Assembly: GCF_008039875.1 (NCBI RefSeq)
Contig: NZ_VRUU01000033.1
Span: 1-45,499, forward strand
DNA length: 45,499 nt
From: Methylobacterium sp. WL119
Lineage (GTDB): Bacteria; Pseudomonadota; Alphaproteobacteria; Rhizobiales; Beijerinckiaceae
Reading direction: 5' to 3'
Shown: positions 1 to 8,700 of the stretch, one piece after another
Layout of the letters: each line of letters begins with the position of its first letter
Position numbering within the stretch: the first letter of the stretch is position 1
Notes under the pieces: model-generated
Told to the model about the DNA's origin: nothing
What the model saw: only the letters and a program-made list of their open reading frames with translations
The model's database searches: none
Made by a program: the position numbers and the translations under genes

Positions 1-189
1 TCCCTGCCCCCCGCCCTGTTCGAGCTGCGCCGCGAGCCCGACGGCCGCCTCGCCTTCCGCGGCCAGGCCTGCGCGACGGCCCTGGTGCAACGCGGCGAGG
101 CCGGCGCGTCCGAAGCCGATGAGTTTCGCGCCTCGCGCTTCCGCGTCGATCGCTTTGCCGGAACCGGGATCGCCGTGACCGAGGCCTGA
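1..189 (+). CDS. C-terminal fragment of an unknown protein
   Basis: Frame 1 is open from the first base and ends in TGA at 187-189, giving the last 62 residues of a protein that begins outside the window. The codon use (G or C in nearly every third position) matches the neighbouring real genes. The piece is rich in Arg, Ala and Glu, ends in GIAVTEA, and has no membrane segment or motif that I recognise. I cannot assign a function. It could be the tail of an enzyme or of a regulatory protein. Confidence 0.6.
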   Translation, partial: SLPPALFELRREPDGRLAFRGQACATALVQRGEAGASEADEFRASRFRVDRFAGTGIAVTEA

Positions 190-506
190 GCGGCCGCTCG
201 GGCCGCCCCGCGCCGCACCATCCGGCGCGGCGGTGCCGCGTGCCCGCCCGGCGCATCCCTCGACCGCGCATCATCGCCCGTGAAACGAAACCGTTCCGAA
301 AGCTCAGCGTCGCCAGGGTCTTGGCCGATCGTGCCCGCGCCTGTGCCCGGTACGATCGATGGCGCCGGCCGCGCGGTTCATCGGACGCTCATCGAAAGGG
401 TTTATTTTCGCATCTGCAAAGGGCGCCGGCGAACCAAACCGTTGGCGGAGGGTTTAAAGCTCAGCTCTCTTCCCAAGTGGCCTGCGATGGGGTAGCTCTC
501 GATCTT
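190..506. other. Intergenic region with a GC-rich hairpin and an AT-richer leader
   Basis: This gap of about 317 bases holds no convincing gene. Just after the upstream stop, CCGCGCCG (208-215) and CGGCGCGG (223-230) form an 8-bp stem with a 7-base loop. It may end the upstream transcript, but no T-run follows. The stretch 400-475 is richer in A and T than its surroundings, so the promoter of the next gene probably lies there. I could not find a clean -35/-10 pair. Confidence 0.4.
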
Positions 507-851
507 ATGGGTGCGCTGCAACAAGTGCTCGTCGTCGACGATGGTGTCCGTGCCATCGATCACTCCCTGGCCGGAGAATTGGCCGAGCTCGGCTATGCCA
601 GCGTCACCGTCTCCCTCGAGGCGGCGGCGGACGTGCTGGCGGTGATCGCCCGGCCTGCCGCCATCCTGCTCCAGACCTCGTCGCGTCGCGATTCGAGCTA
701 TGCCCGCCTCGCAGCCCGGCTTCGTGCGCAGGTCCGCGACCAGTGCATCCCGGTCCTGGTGATCGACGGCGCGAAGGGGCGCCGCGCGGGCGCGCCGATC
801 GACCTGATGAGCCGCATCGGCCCCTACGTCGTCAACGAACCCGACCTCTAG
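507..851 (+). CDS. Degenerate response-regulator receiver protein
   Basis: This is a 114-residue, single-domain protein. The start VLVVDD (residues 7-12) is the typical first strand and acidic pair of a CheY-like receiver, and the alternating hydrophobic strands and helices and the length fit that fold. At the usual phospho-acceptor strand the sequence reads AAILLQTSS, so the Asp appears replaced by Gln or Thr. The late strand CIPVLVIDGAK resembles beta-5 with a Lys after it. I infer a pseudo-receiver that signals without phosphorylation, or a partner-binding domain. I chose the ATG at 507 because the fold begins right there. The upstream in-frame stretch is Arg-rich and unlike coding sequence. 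There is no output domain and no kinase nearby. Confidence 0.6.
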   Translation: MGALQQVLVVDDGVRAIDHSLAGELAELGYASVTVSLEAAADVLAVIARPAAILLQTSSRRDSSYARLAARLRAQVRDQCIPVLVIDGAKGRRAGAPIDLMSRIGPYVVNEPDL

Positions 852-878
852 GCATCGCCCGGCCCGGGCGCCGATCCG

Positions 879-1175
879 CTACGAATGGATCGGCGCGTCG
901 TGCTTGTGGAACGCCTTGAGACGGCGGAACAGCGCCGTGTCGTAGTTTCCCGGCACCTGTTCCTCCCCGACGAGCCAGCGGAACAGGTCGCGGTCCGGCA
1001 CCTCGATCAGGCCCTCGAACAGATCGAGATCCGCATCGCTCATGCTGCCGATCTCGGCGTCGGCGAAGCGCCCCATGATCAGGTCCATCTCGCGGATGCC
1101 CCGGTGCCAGGCGCGGAACAGCGTGCGGCGGCGGCGGGGATCGAGATCCGCGCTGGTGCGGGTGGTGCCGGACAT
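879..1175 (-). CDS. sdhE: FAD assembly factor SdhE (succinate dehydrogenase flavinylation)
   Basis: This 98-residue helical protein belongs to the SdhE/Sdh5/YgfY family, which helps attach FAD covalently to the flavoprotein subunit SdhA of succinate dehydrogenase in the cytoplasm. The hallmark RGxxE motif is present as R25-G-I-R-E29, followed by the expected MDLIMGRFAD, and the C-terminal half has the acidic LFEGLIEVPD-DLFRWL pattern. I chose the ATG at 1175. The longer frame starting at 1223 adds residues that overlap a palindromic repeat (1205-1226) and are not family-like. An sdhE-recG-mfd neighbourhood is common in alphaproteobacteria, which supports the call. The sdh genes themselves are not in the window. 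Confidence 0.93.
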   Translation of the reverse strand: MSGTTRTSADLDPRRRRTLFRAWHRGIREMDLIMGRFADAEIGSMSDADLDLFEGLIEVPDRDLFRWLVGEEQVPGNYDTALFRRLKAFHKHDAPIHS

Positions 1176-1204
1176 CGTGAGGGCCTTCGGATCGCTGGAG
1201 ACAA

Positions 1205-1226
1205 CCCGTGATCCGAGGATCACGGG
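1205..1226. repeat. Intergenic palindrome, copy A of a GGATC-centred repeat
   Basis: The arms CCCGTGATCC (1205-1214) and GGATCACGGG (1217-1226) are perfect inverted repeats separated by GA. The palindrome sits between the convergently spaced ends of sdhE and the beta-flower gene, both on the minus strand. The right arm followed by A also occurs at the ends of the related elements near 1688 and 15106. Confidence 0.75.
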
Positions 1227-1235
1227 ACGAAAGGC

Positions 1236-1586
1236 TCAGACCAGGCCCGCGAAGGCGGTCTCGGACCACGCCGCGGACGGCCCGGGCGGGGCCGGGACGG
1301 GATCGCGCGGGCCGACCGGCGGCTTGTGCCCGCGCTGGCCCTTGGCGACCCGGGTGCCGCGGTCCGGCTTGGCCGGGCCGCCGACCGCATCGAACTCGAA
1401 CAGCAGCCGGTTCCCGCGCGCGTCGCTGATCCATCCGTCGGAGAACCAGCCGACGAAGCGGCCCGAATAGGCGAAGACCTTGTCGTCGTCGATGATCGCC
1501 GCGGGCCGCCCATCCCAGTGGTAGACCGCCCGGCCGTCGTCGCAGAAGGCGGATGGACGTCCCTCCCGGTCGAAAAACTCGATCAT
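1236..1586 (-). CDS. 4-fold beta flower domain protein
   Basis: This 116-residue protein begins MIEFFDREGRPSAFCDDG and shows repeated short beta-hairpin units: aromatic-Gly turns, YHWDGRPAAIIDDDKVFAYSGRFVGWF, and WISDARGNRLLFEF. That pattern is typical of the small 4-fold beta flower domain, whose cellular role is unknown to me. The last 45 residues are Pro-, Lys- and Arg-rich and probably disordered. It lies upstream of sdhE on the same strand with a palindromic repeat between them, so co-transcription is uncertain. There is no signal peptide, so it is probably cytoplasmic. The family call rests on recognition of the repeat pattern and should be tested by profile search. Confidence 0.6.
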   Translation of the reverse strand: MIEFFDREGRPSAFCDDGRAVYHWDGRPAAIIDDDKVFAYSGRFVGWFSDGWISDARGNRLLFEFDAVGGPAKPDRGTRVAKGQRGHKPPVGPRDPVPAPPGPSAAWSETAFAGLV

Positions 1587-1687
1587 CGCCTTGGCTCCCG
1601 CCGCCGGCCGCGCCGAGCGCCGCCACCGTCCGTATCTAAGCCATCGCGGCCGACCTGCCAGCCGGCCGCATCCGGGCGCCGGGCACA

Positions 1688-1713
1688 GGATCCTCCGATC
1701 CGCCGATCACGGG
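1688..1713. repeat. Intergenic palindrome-like element, copy B
   Basis: This element lies upstream of recG. Positions 1688-1708 match 15110-15130 at 20 of 21 bases, and the following ACGGGA also recurs there. Its flanking arms are less symmetric than those of the other copies, so it may be a decayed copy. Confidence 0.65.
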
Positions 1714-1817
1714 AGGGCGACGCGGCGCGCCAGCGTCGAGCGGCCGCGCGCGACGGGGCGGGATGCACGGGCTATTAGGGCCCGCCGGGCAGGATGGGCC
1801 GAACGAGCGGATTGGCG

Positions 1818-3974
1818 ATGCGCGACGAGACGGCCCCTGCGCTCCTGCGCCCCAGCATCCTCGATCCGCTGTTCGCGCCCGCGCGCGGGCTGCCGGGCGT
1901 CGGCGCGAAGATGGCGCCCATGATCGAGCGGCTGCTCGGCACGCCCGAGCGGCCGGCCCGCATCGTCGACCTGCTGTTCCACCTGCCGCAGGGCGGCATC
2001 GCGCAGAAGCTCGTCGGCTCGGTCGGCGAGGCCCCTGTGGGCGAGCCGGTCACCGTCGGCGTTACCATCTCGCATCACCGGCCGGCCGGGACCGGGCCGG
2101 GCAGGCGCCCGCACCGGGTGCTGGTCGAGGACGAGACCGGCGACATCACCCTGGTGTTCTTCGGGATGCCGGCGGCGCGGGTCGAGAAGATGCTGCCGCT
2201 GGGCAGCCACCGCTACGTCACCGGCCGCATCGACCTCTGGGACGGCAGCCGCCAGATGGTGCATCCCTCCCGCATCGTCGACGCGGAAGGCCTGGCCGCC
2301 CTGCCCTCCGTCGAGCCGGTCTACGGCGCCACGGAAGGCCTGACCTCGCGGGCGATCGGCAAGCTCGCGGTGGCCGCCCTGGAGCGGCTGCCGGTGCTGC
2401 CGGAGTGGCAGGACCCGGCCTGGCTGCGGCAGAACCGGCTGCCGCCCTTCGCCGACGCGCTGCGCGCCGAGCACCGGCCCGAGGAGGCGCCCAAGCCCTC
2501 GACGCTGGGCCCCAACGGCGTCGCGGTCCCGCCGCCCGCGACGCCGTCGCGAAAACGGCTGGCCTACGACGAGCTTCTGGCCTCGCAGCTGGCTTTGGCG
2601 CTGATGCGGGCGCGCAGCCGCCGCAAGCCCGGACGGGTCAACGCCGGCGACGGCCGCCTCTCCGCCCGGATCGAGGCGGGGCTGCCCTTCGCGCTGACCG
2701 GCGCGCAGACGCGCGCCGTCGCCGAGATTCGCGGCGATCTGGCCTCCGACAAGCGGATGCTGCGCCTGCTCCAGGGCGATGTCGGGTCGGGCAAGACCGC
2801 CGTGGCGCTCCTCGCCATGGCCTCGGCCTGCGAGGCCGGCCGGCAGGCGGCGCTGATGGCCCCAACCGAGATCCTGGCACGCCAGCACTTCGAGCGCCTG
2901 AAGCCGCTGGCCGGCGCCCTGCGCCTGCGCCTGATGACCGGCCGGGACCGCGCCGCCGAGCGCCGGGCGACGCTGGCCGACCTCGCCGCCGGCGAGATCG
3001 ACATCCTGGTCGGCACCCACGCCCTGTTCCAGGACAGCGTGGTGTTCGCCGATCTCGGGCTGGCGGTGGTCGACGAGCAGCACCGGTTCGGCGTCCACCA
3101 GCGCCTCGCGCTCGGCGCCAAGGGCGCGGCGGTCGACATTCTCGTCATGACCGCGACCCCGATCCCGCGGACGCTCGCGCTGACCTGCTTCGGCGACATG
3201 GACGTCTCGGTCCTCGACGAGAAGCCGGCCGGACGGCAGCCGATCCGGACGATCACCATCCCGACCGAGCGCATCGACGAGGTCGTGGCCGGCCTCCACC
3301 GCGCGCTCCAGGGCGGCGAGCGCGTCTACTGGATCTGCCCGCTGGTGGCCGAATCGGAGTTCGTCGACCTCGCCGCGGCGGAGGAGCGCTTCGAGGACCT
3401 GAAGCAGCATTTCGGGGCCGAGGTCGGGCTGATCCACGGCAAGATGCCCGGCGCCGACAAGGATGCGGCGATGGCCCGCTTCGCCGCGGGCGAGACCCGG
3501 GTCCTGGTCTCGACCACCGTGGTCGAGGTCGGGGTCGACGTGCCGGAGGCGACGATCATGGTGATCGAGCATGCCGAGCGCTTCGGGCTGGCCCAACTCC
3601 ACCAGCTGCGCGGCCGGGTCGGGCGCGGCGCGAAGGCCTCGTCCTGCCTGCTGCTCTATCGCGGGCCGCTCGGCCAGGTGTCGAAGGCCCGCCTCGAGAT
3701 GATGCGCGAGAGCGAGGACGGGTTTCGCATCGCCGAGGCCGATCTGCGGCTGCGCGGCGAGGGCGAGGTGCTCGGCACCCGCCAATCCGGCCTCGCGGCC
3801 TTCCGGCTCGCCCGCCTGGAGAGCGACGGCGCCCTGCTGGAGGTCGCCCGCGACGACGCACGGCTGATCGTCGAGCGCGATCCGACCCTGCGGACCGAGC
3901 GGGGCCAGGCGCTGCGGGTGCTGCTCTACCTGTTCGAGCGCGACGCCGCGATCCGGCTGCTCGGAGCCGGCTAG
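1818..3974 (+). CDS. recG: ATP-dependent DNA helicase RecG
   Basis: RecG remodels stalled replication forks and branch-migrates Holliday junctions, with roles in recombination and repair. The 718-residue protein has the expected order. There is an N-terminal helical and OB-fold wedge domain (to about residue 270), then a superfamily 2 helicase core with Walker A GDVGSGKT (about 320-327), the DEQH box in VVDEQHRFGVHQR (about 419) and motif III TATPIPRT. The second RecA domain carries VSTTVVEVGVDVP and QLRGRVGRG. The C-terminal LRGEGEVLGTRQSG segment is typical of RecG and Mfd. The ATG at 1818 fits the family N-terminus. An in-frame ATG at 1794 would add eight residues. Length is near the family's usual 690-700. 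Confidence 0.96.
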   Translation: MRDETAPALLRPSILDPLFAPARGLPGVGAKMAPMIERLLGTPERPARIVDLLFHLPQGGIAQKLVGSVGEAPVGEPVTVGVTISHHRPAGTGPGRRPHRVLVEDETGDITLVFFGMPAARVEKMLPLGSHRYVTGRIDLWDGSRQMVHPSRIVDAEGLAALPSVEPVYGATEGLTSRAIGKLAVAALERLPVLPEWQDPAWLRQNRLPPFADALRAEHRPEEAPKPSTLGPNGVAVPPPATPSRKRLAYDELLASQLALALMRARSRRKPGRVNAGDGRLSARIEAGLPFALTGAQTRAVAEIRGDLASDKRMLRLLQGDVGSGKTAVALLAMASACEAGRQAALMAPTEILARQHFERLKPLAGALRLRLMTGRDRAAERRATLADLAAGEIDILVGTHALFQDSVVFADLGLAVVDEQHRFGVHQRLALGAKGAAVDILVMTATPIPRTLALTCFGDMDVSVLDEKPAGRQPIRTITIPTERIDEVVAGLHRALQGGERVYWICPLVAESEFVDLAAAEERFEDLKQHFGAEVGLIHGKMPGADKDAAMARFAAGETRVLVSTTVVEVGVDVPEATIMVIEHAERFGLAQLHQLRGRVGRGAKASSCLLLYRGPLGQVSKARLEMMRESEDGFRIAEADLRLRGEGEVLGTRQSGLAAFRLARLESDGALLEVARDDARLIVERDPTLRTERGQALRVLLYLFERDAAIRLLGAG

Positions 3975-4043
3975 AGCATCGTCGAGCGAGGTGGATTCCC
4001 GCTGGCGTGACGACGATGCGCCCTCGAGACGAGAGCGAGCCGT

Positions 4044-4067
4044 GTCCGTGATTGACGGATCACGGAC
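4044..4067. repeat. Intergenic palindrome, copy C
   Basis: GTCCGTGAT (4044-4052) and ATCACGGAC (4059-4067) are perfect inverted arms around a 6-base centre. The element lies between recG and the UbiH-like gene. It shares the core GTGAT/ATCAC with copy A, but the outer bases differ. Confidence 0.6.
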
Positions 4068-4101
4068 CATGCTCTCGCCGGCGCGGGTTGCCGCAGCCTG
4101 G

Positions 4102-4130
4102 GCGACAGGCGCGCGCGATCGCCCTAGATC
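4102..4130 (+). promoter_or_regulatory. Putative sigma-70 promoter of the UbiH-family gene
   Basis: GCGACA (4102-4107) and TAGATC (4125-4130) are separated by 17 bases. The -10 overlaps CTAGAT, close to the alphaproteobacterial CTATAT form. A start near 4137 would leave a short leader before the GTG at 4161, which favours that codon over the TTG at 4134. Confidence 0.4.
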
Positions 4131-4160
4131 CGTTTGGGTCGTACCAAGGATTCTCCGCCC

Positions 4161-5378
4161 GTGCCCCAGCCGCCCCGACAGGACAGGACGTTTGCCGTCG
4201 CGGTGGTCGGCGCCGGCGCCGCGGGCCTCGCCGCCGCCCTGGCGCTCGCCCGCGACGGCGTGCCCACGGCCCTGGTCGGACGCCATGCACCCGTGGCCGA
4301 CGGGCGCACCGTCGCCCTGCTCGACGGGTCCGTGCGCTTCCTCGCGGCGCTGAAGGCCTGGGGCGGCATCGCCCCGCAGGCCGGCCCGCTGGCGACGCTG
4401 CAGATCATCGACGACACCGGCAGCCTGTTCCGCCCCCCGCCCGCGCGCTTCCAGGCCGGCGAGATCGGGCTGGAAGCGTTCGGCTGGAACGTCGAGAGCC
4501 GGCTCCTGGTCGAGTCCCTGCGCCGGCAGGCACGCGCCACCGAGAACCTCACGCTGTTCGAGAGCGATGCCGCGGAAGCCGTTCCTGGCGAAGAGGTTTC
4601 CGAGGTTCGGCTCGTCGATGGCGGGCGCGTCTCGGCACAGCTCGTCGTCGCCGCGGACGGGGGGCGGTCGCCGTTGCGGAGCGCGAGCGGCATCCGGGTG
4701 CGGGACTGGTCCTACCCGCAATCCGCGATCACCACGATTCTCGCGCACGACCGCCCGCACGGCGACGTCTCGACCGAGTTCCACACCCGCGGAGGCCCCT
4801 TCACCCTGGTGCCGCTGCCGGGGAACCGCTCGAGCCTGGTCTGGGTCGCGGCCGAGGGCGTCGCGCGCCGGCTCGCCGCGCTCGACGACGCGGCGCTGGC
4901 CGAGGCGGTCACGCGCCAGGCGCAGGGCATGCTCGGGACGATGCGGATCGACGGCCCCCGCGGCCTGGTGCCGATGCGCGGCCTCTCCGTGGCGACCCCG
5001 ACCGCCCACCGCCTCGCCCTGATCGGCGAGGCCGCCCACGTCTTCCCGCCGATCGGCGCGCAAGGCCTGAACCTCGGATTGCGGGATGCCGCCGCCCTTC
5101 GGGATGCGGTGCTCGGTGCCACCCGCGAGCGCCGCGATCCGGGCTCCCGCGCGGCGTTGTCCGGCTTCGCCCGCGCCCGCCGGCTCGACGCGGCGCTGCG
5201 ATCCGCGGCGGTCGACACGCTCAACCGGAGCCTGCTCGCCGACCTCGTGCCCGTCGACGCGCTGCGCGGCTTCGGCCTGCTGGCGATGAGCGCGATCGGG
5301 CCCTTGCGCCGCGCCGTGATGCGCGAGGGCGTCCTGCCGCGGCTCGGCGCACCCGAGCAGATGCGGGCCGCGCGCTGA
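4161..5378 (+). CDS. UbiH/UbiF/COQ6-family FAD-dependent hydroxylase
   Basis: This 405-residue flavoprotein monooxygenase is probably one of the ring hydroxylases of ubiquinone biosynthesis, acting at the inner membrane. The N-terminal dinucleotide fold has VVGAGAAGLAAALALARDG. The middle DG motif lies in LVVAADGGRSPLR, and the second FAD motif reads GEAAHVFPPIGAQGLNLGLRD, where most members have GD in place of GE. I prefer the GTG at 4161, with AAGGA about ten bases upstream and a promoter-like pair ending at 4130. A TTG at 4134 would extend it by nine residues. The hydroxylated carbon (C1, C5 or C6) cannot be told from the sequence. Other aromatic hydroxylases of the class are possible. Confidence 0.85.
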   Translation: MPQPPRQDRTFAVAVVGAGAAGLAAALALARDGVPTALVGRHAPVADGRTVALLDGSVRFLAALKAWGGIAPQAGPLATLQIIDDTGSLFRPPPARFQAGEIGLEAFGWNVESRLLVESLRRQARATENLTLFESDAAEAVPGEEVSEVRLVDGGRVSAQLVVAADGGRSPLRSASGIRVRDWSYPQSAITTILAHDRPHGDVSTEFHTRGGPFTLVPLPGNRSSLVWVAAEGVARRLAALDDAALAEAVTRQAQGMLGTMRIDGPRGLVPMRGLSVATPTAHRLALIGEAAHVFPPIGAQGLNLGLRDAAALRDAVLGATRERRDPGSRAALSGFARARRLDAALRSAAVDTLNRSLLADLVPVDALRGFGLLAMSAIGPLRRAVMREGVLPRLGAPEQMRAAR

Positions 5379-5786
5379 ACGGAAAAACTCTTTTCGGCGT
5401 GTGGGTTGTCCCTATCGGCTCGCGTTGGGCATCAAGCGTTTCGGCGCGAAAATCGGGTGCGCGTCCCTCCTGCAATCCGCCCCTGCGACACCGGCATGCG
5501 GAGCACCCACCCGAGCCGCTCCGTGCCGGACCTGTCGGCGCAAGAGCCGACGGGTCCGCATCGGGAAAAAACGATCGAAAATCGCTGATTTCGAGTAGGT
5601 TGCCTCGAAAAGCTCATCCCATGCATTCGTCCGGTCGGACCATGGCGGCCCGGGTCGGGGCGCCGCATCGTCGGATCGCCGCCTCCTGACACCCTGCCTT
5701 CCGGTCTATACATCCCGTCTCGCGGGCCCCACGTCCCGCCCCCGGGCATCGCCTGCCCGCCCGATTCGACGACGAACAGACACCCG
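5379..5786. other. Intergenic region upstream of mfd
   Basis: This gap of 408 bases has no supported gene. Its middle (about 5560-5620) is unusually AT-rich for this genome. CTGACA (5686-5691) and TATACA (5707-5712) resemble promoter boxes, but their spacing of 15 is short, so the mfd promoter remains open. A small CGGC/GCCG hairpin around 5537-5550 has no T-run after it. Confidence 0.35.
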
Positions 5787-8700
5787 ATGGCCAAGCCCGC
5801 ATCCAAGACGTCCGCATCCAAGACGCCCGCGCCCCCGGTCCCCGCGCCGAAGGTTCAGACGGCGCGCTTCGCGCTTCCCAAGTCCGGGCCGCTGGCGCGG
5901 ATCCGCGACGCATTCGCGCGCGGCGAGAGCCCGACGCTGGCCGGCGTCCCGGACGGGTTCGACGCCCTGGTGGTGGCCGACCTCGCGCGCGCCCTGAGCG
6001 CCGGCTTCGAGGGGCCGGCGGTGCTGGTCCACGTCGCCCGCGATTCCGGGCGCTCGGCGGCCTTCGTCAACGCCCTGAAGTTCGTCGCGCCCGAGATCGA
6101 GGCGATGAGCGTGCCGGCCTGGGATTGCCAGCCCTACGACCGGGTCTCGCCCAACGGCGCCACGGCGGCGCAGCGCATGACCGCGTTCTCGCGGCTGACG
6201 CGCACGCGCTCCTCGGAGGCCGCGCCCCGCATCGTCTGCACCACGGTCAACGCCCTGATCCAGCGCGTTCCGCCGATGAAGCGCATCGCCGTCGAGACCT
6301 TCTCCGTCGCGATCGGCAACGTCGTCTCGATGGACAAGGTCGTGGCCTGGGTCGAGGCCAACGGCTTCCTGCGCACCGGGACGGTGCGCGACACCGGCGA
6401 GTACGCCGTGCGCGGCGGCATCCTCGACCTGTCGCCGCCGGGGCTCCCGAACCCGATCCGCCTCGACTTCTTCGGCGACACGCTGGAATCGATCCGCGCC
6501 TTCGATCCGGAGACGCAGCGCACCGTCGGCCAGCTCCGCTCCCTCGATCTCGTGCCGATGAGCGAGGTCCAGCTCACCACCGAGACCATCCGGCGCTTCC
6601 GCCAGGGCTACGTCGCCAATTTCGGGGCCGCGACCCGCGACGACCGCCTCTACGAGACCGTGAGCGAGGGCCGGCGCTATGCCGGCCTCGAGCACTGGAT
6701 GCCGCTGTTCTACGAATCCCTCGACACCCTGTTCGACTACGTCGCCGGGGTGCCGATGGTGTTCGAGCCGCAGATCGAGGATGCGGCCGCCGAGCGGCTG
6801 GCCCTGATCCAGGACTACTTCCAGGCTCGCGAAGGCGCGCGCAAGACCCCGCAATCGGGCGTCGCGCCCTACAAGCCGCTGCCGCCGCGCGCCCTCTACT
6901 TGACCCAGAACGAGCTGCGCGACCGGATCGCGGCCTGCTCCGTCGCCCGGCTGACGCCGTTCGCGGTGCCCGAGGGCGGGGCCGGCGGCCCGGCCATCGA
7001 TTGCGGCGCCGAGCCCGGCCGCACCTTCGCCGCCGAGCGCGCGAGCGAGGCGGCGAGCGTCTTCGACGCGGCGGTGGCGCACGTGAAGGATCTGCAGGGA
7101 TCCGGTCATCACGTGATCCTCGGATCCTGGTCCGAAGGCTCGCGCGACCGGCTCTGCGGCGTGCTCGCCGACCACGGCCTCAGGAAGCCGATGGCGATCT
7201 CGCGCCTGTCGGACGTCTACGCGCTGAAGCGCGGCACCGACGTCGCCGTCGCGGTCTGGGGCCTCGAATCGGGCTTCACCGCCGGCCAGCTCGCCGTGAT
7301 CTCGGAAGGCGACATCCTCGGCGACCGGCTGGTGCGCCAGAAGCGGAAGTCCAAGCGCCCGCAGGACGTCATCCTGGAGGTGCAGGCGCTTCAGCCCGGC
7401 GACCTCGTCGTGCACGCCGACCACGGCATCGGCCGGTTCGTCGGCCTGAAGACGGTGACGGCGGCCGGCGCCCCGCACGATTGCCTGGAGCTGCAATACG
7501 CCACCGGCCTGCTGCTGCTGCCGGTGGAGAACATCGAGCTCCTGACCCGCTACGGCTCCGAGGATTCCGAGGTGGCGCTGGACCGTCTCGGCGGCGCCGG
7601 CTGGCAGGCCCGCAAGGCGCGGATGAAGAAGCGCATCCTCGAGATGGCCGGCGAGCTCATCAAGGTCGCCGCCCAGCGCTTCGTGCGGCAGGCGCCGCGG
7701 CTGGTGCCGCCCGAGGGCCTCTACGGCGAGTTCGCCGCCCGCTTCGCCTTCGAGGAGACCGAGGACCAGGCCAACGCGATCGAGGCGGTGCTCTCGGACC
7801 TCAACGAGGGCCGCCCGATGGACCGGCTCGTCTGCGGCGACGTCGGCTTCGGCAAGACCGAGGTGGCGCTCCGCGCCGCCTTCGCCGCCGCGATCTCCGG
7901 GCGGCAGGTGGCGGTGGTGGTGCCGACCACCCTGCTCGCGCGCCAGCATTTCCGCACCTTCGCCGAGCGCTTCAAGGGCCTGCCGATCCAGGTGGCGCAG
8001 CTGTCGCGCTTCGTCGGCGCGGCCGAGATGAAGCAGACCCGCGCCGGGCTCGCCGACGGCACCGTCGACATCGTGGTCGGCACCCATGCGGTGCTGGCCA
8101 AGACCATCGCCTTCAAGGACCTCGGCCTGATCATCGTCGACGAGGAGCAGCATTTCGGCGTCAGCCACAAGGAGCGCCTGAAGGCGCTGCAGGCCGACGT
8201 GCACGTGCTGACGCTCTCGGCCACCCCGATCCCGCGGACGCTGCAGCTGGCGATGACGGGCGTGCGCGACCTCTCGATCATCGCGACCCCCCCGGTGGAC
8301 CGCCTGGCGGTGCGCACCTTCGTGACGCCGTTCGATCCGCTGACCATCCGCGAGGCGCTGCTGCGCGAGCGCTACCGCGGCGGCCAGTCGTTCTACGTGG
8401 TGCCGCGGATCGAGGATCTGGCCGAGGTGAAGCGCTTTCTCGACACCGAGATGCCCGAGACTACGGTGGCGGTCGCCCACGGGCAGATGGCGGCGGGCCA
8501 GCTCGAGGACGTGATGACCGCGTTCTACGAGGGCAAGTACGACGTGCTGCTCTCGACCACGATCGTCGAATCCGGTCTCGACATCCCCACCGCCAACACG
8601 CTGATCGTGCACCGGGCCGACATGTTCGGCCTGGCCCAGCTCTACCAGCTCCGCGGCCGCGTCGGACGCTCCAAGGCCCGCGCCTACGCCCTGTTCACGA

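Noticed and set aside
1707..5063. A reading frame of more than 1100 codons antisense to recG and the UbiH-like gene
   Set aside because: It is a shadow of the GC-rich codon pattern of the plus-strand genes. Its translation is a repetitive Arg/Gly/Ala/Asp mixture without any domain, while both sense genes have complete family motifs.
5686..5712. A sigma-70 promoter of mfd (CTGACA and TATACA)
   Set aside because: The spacing of 15 bases is outside the normal range. It is mentioned only as a possibility in the intergenic entry.
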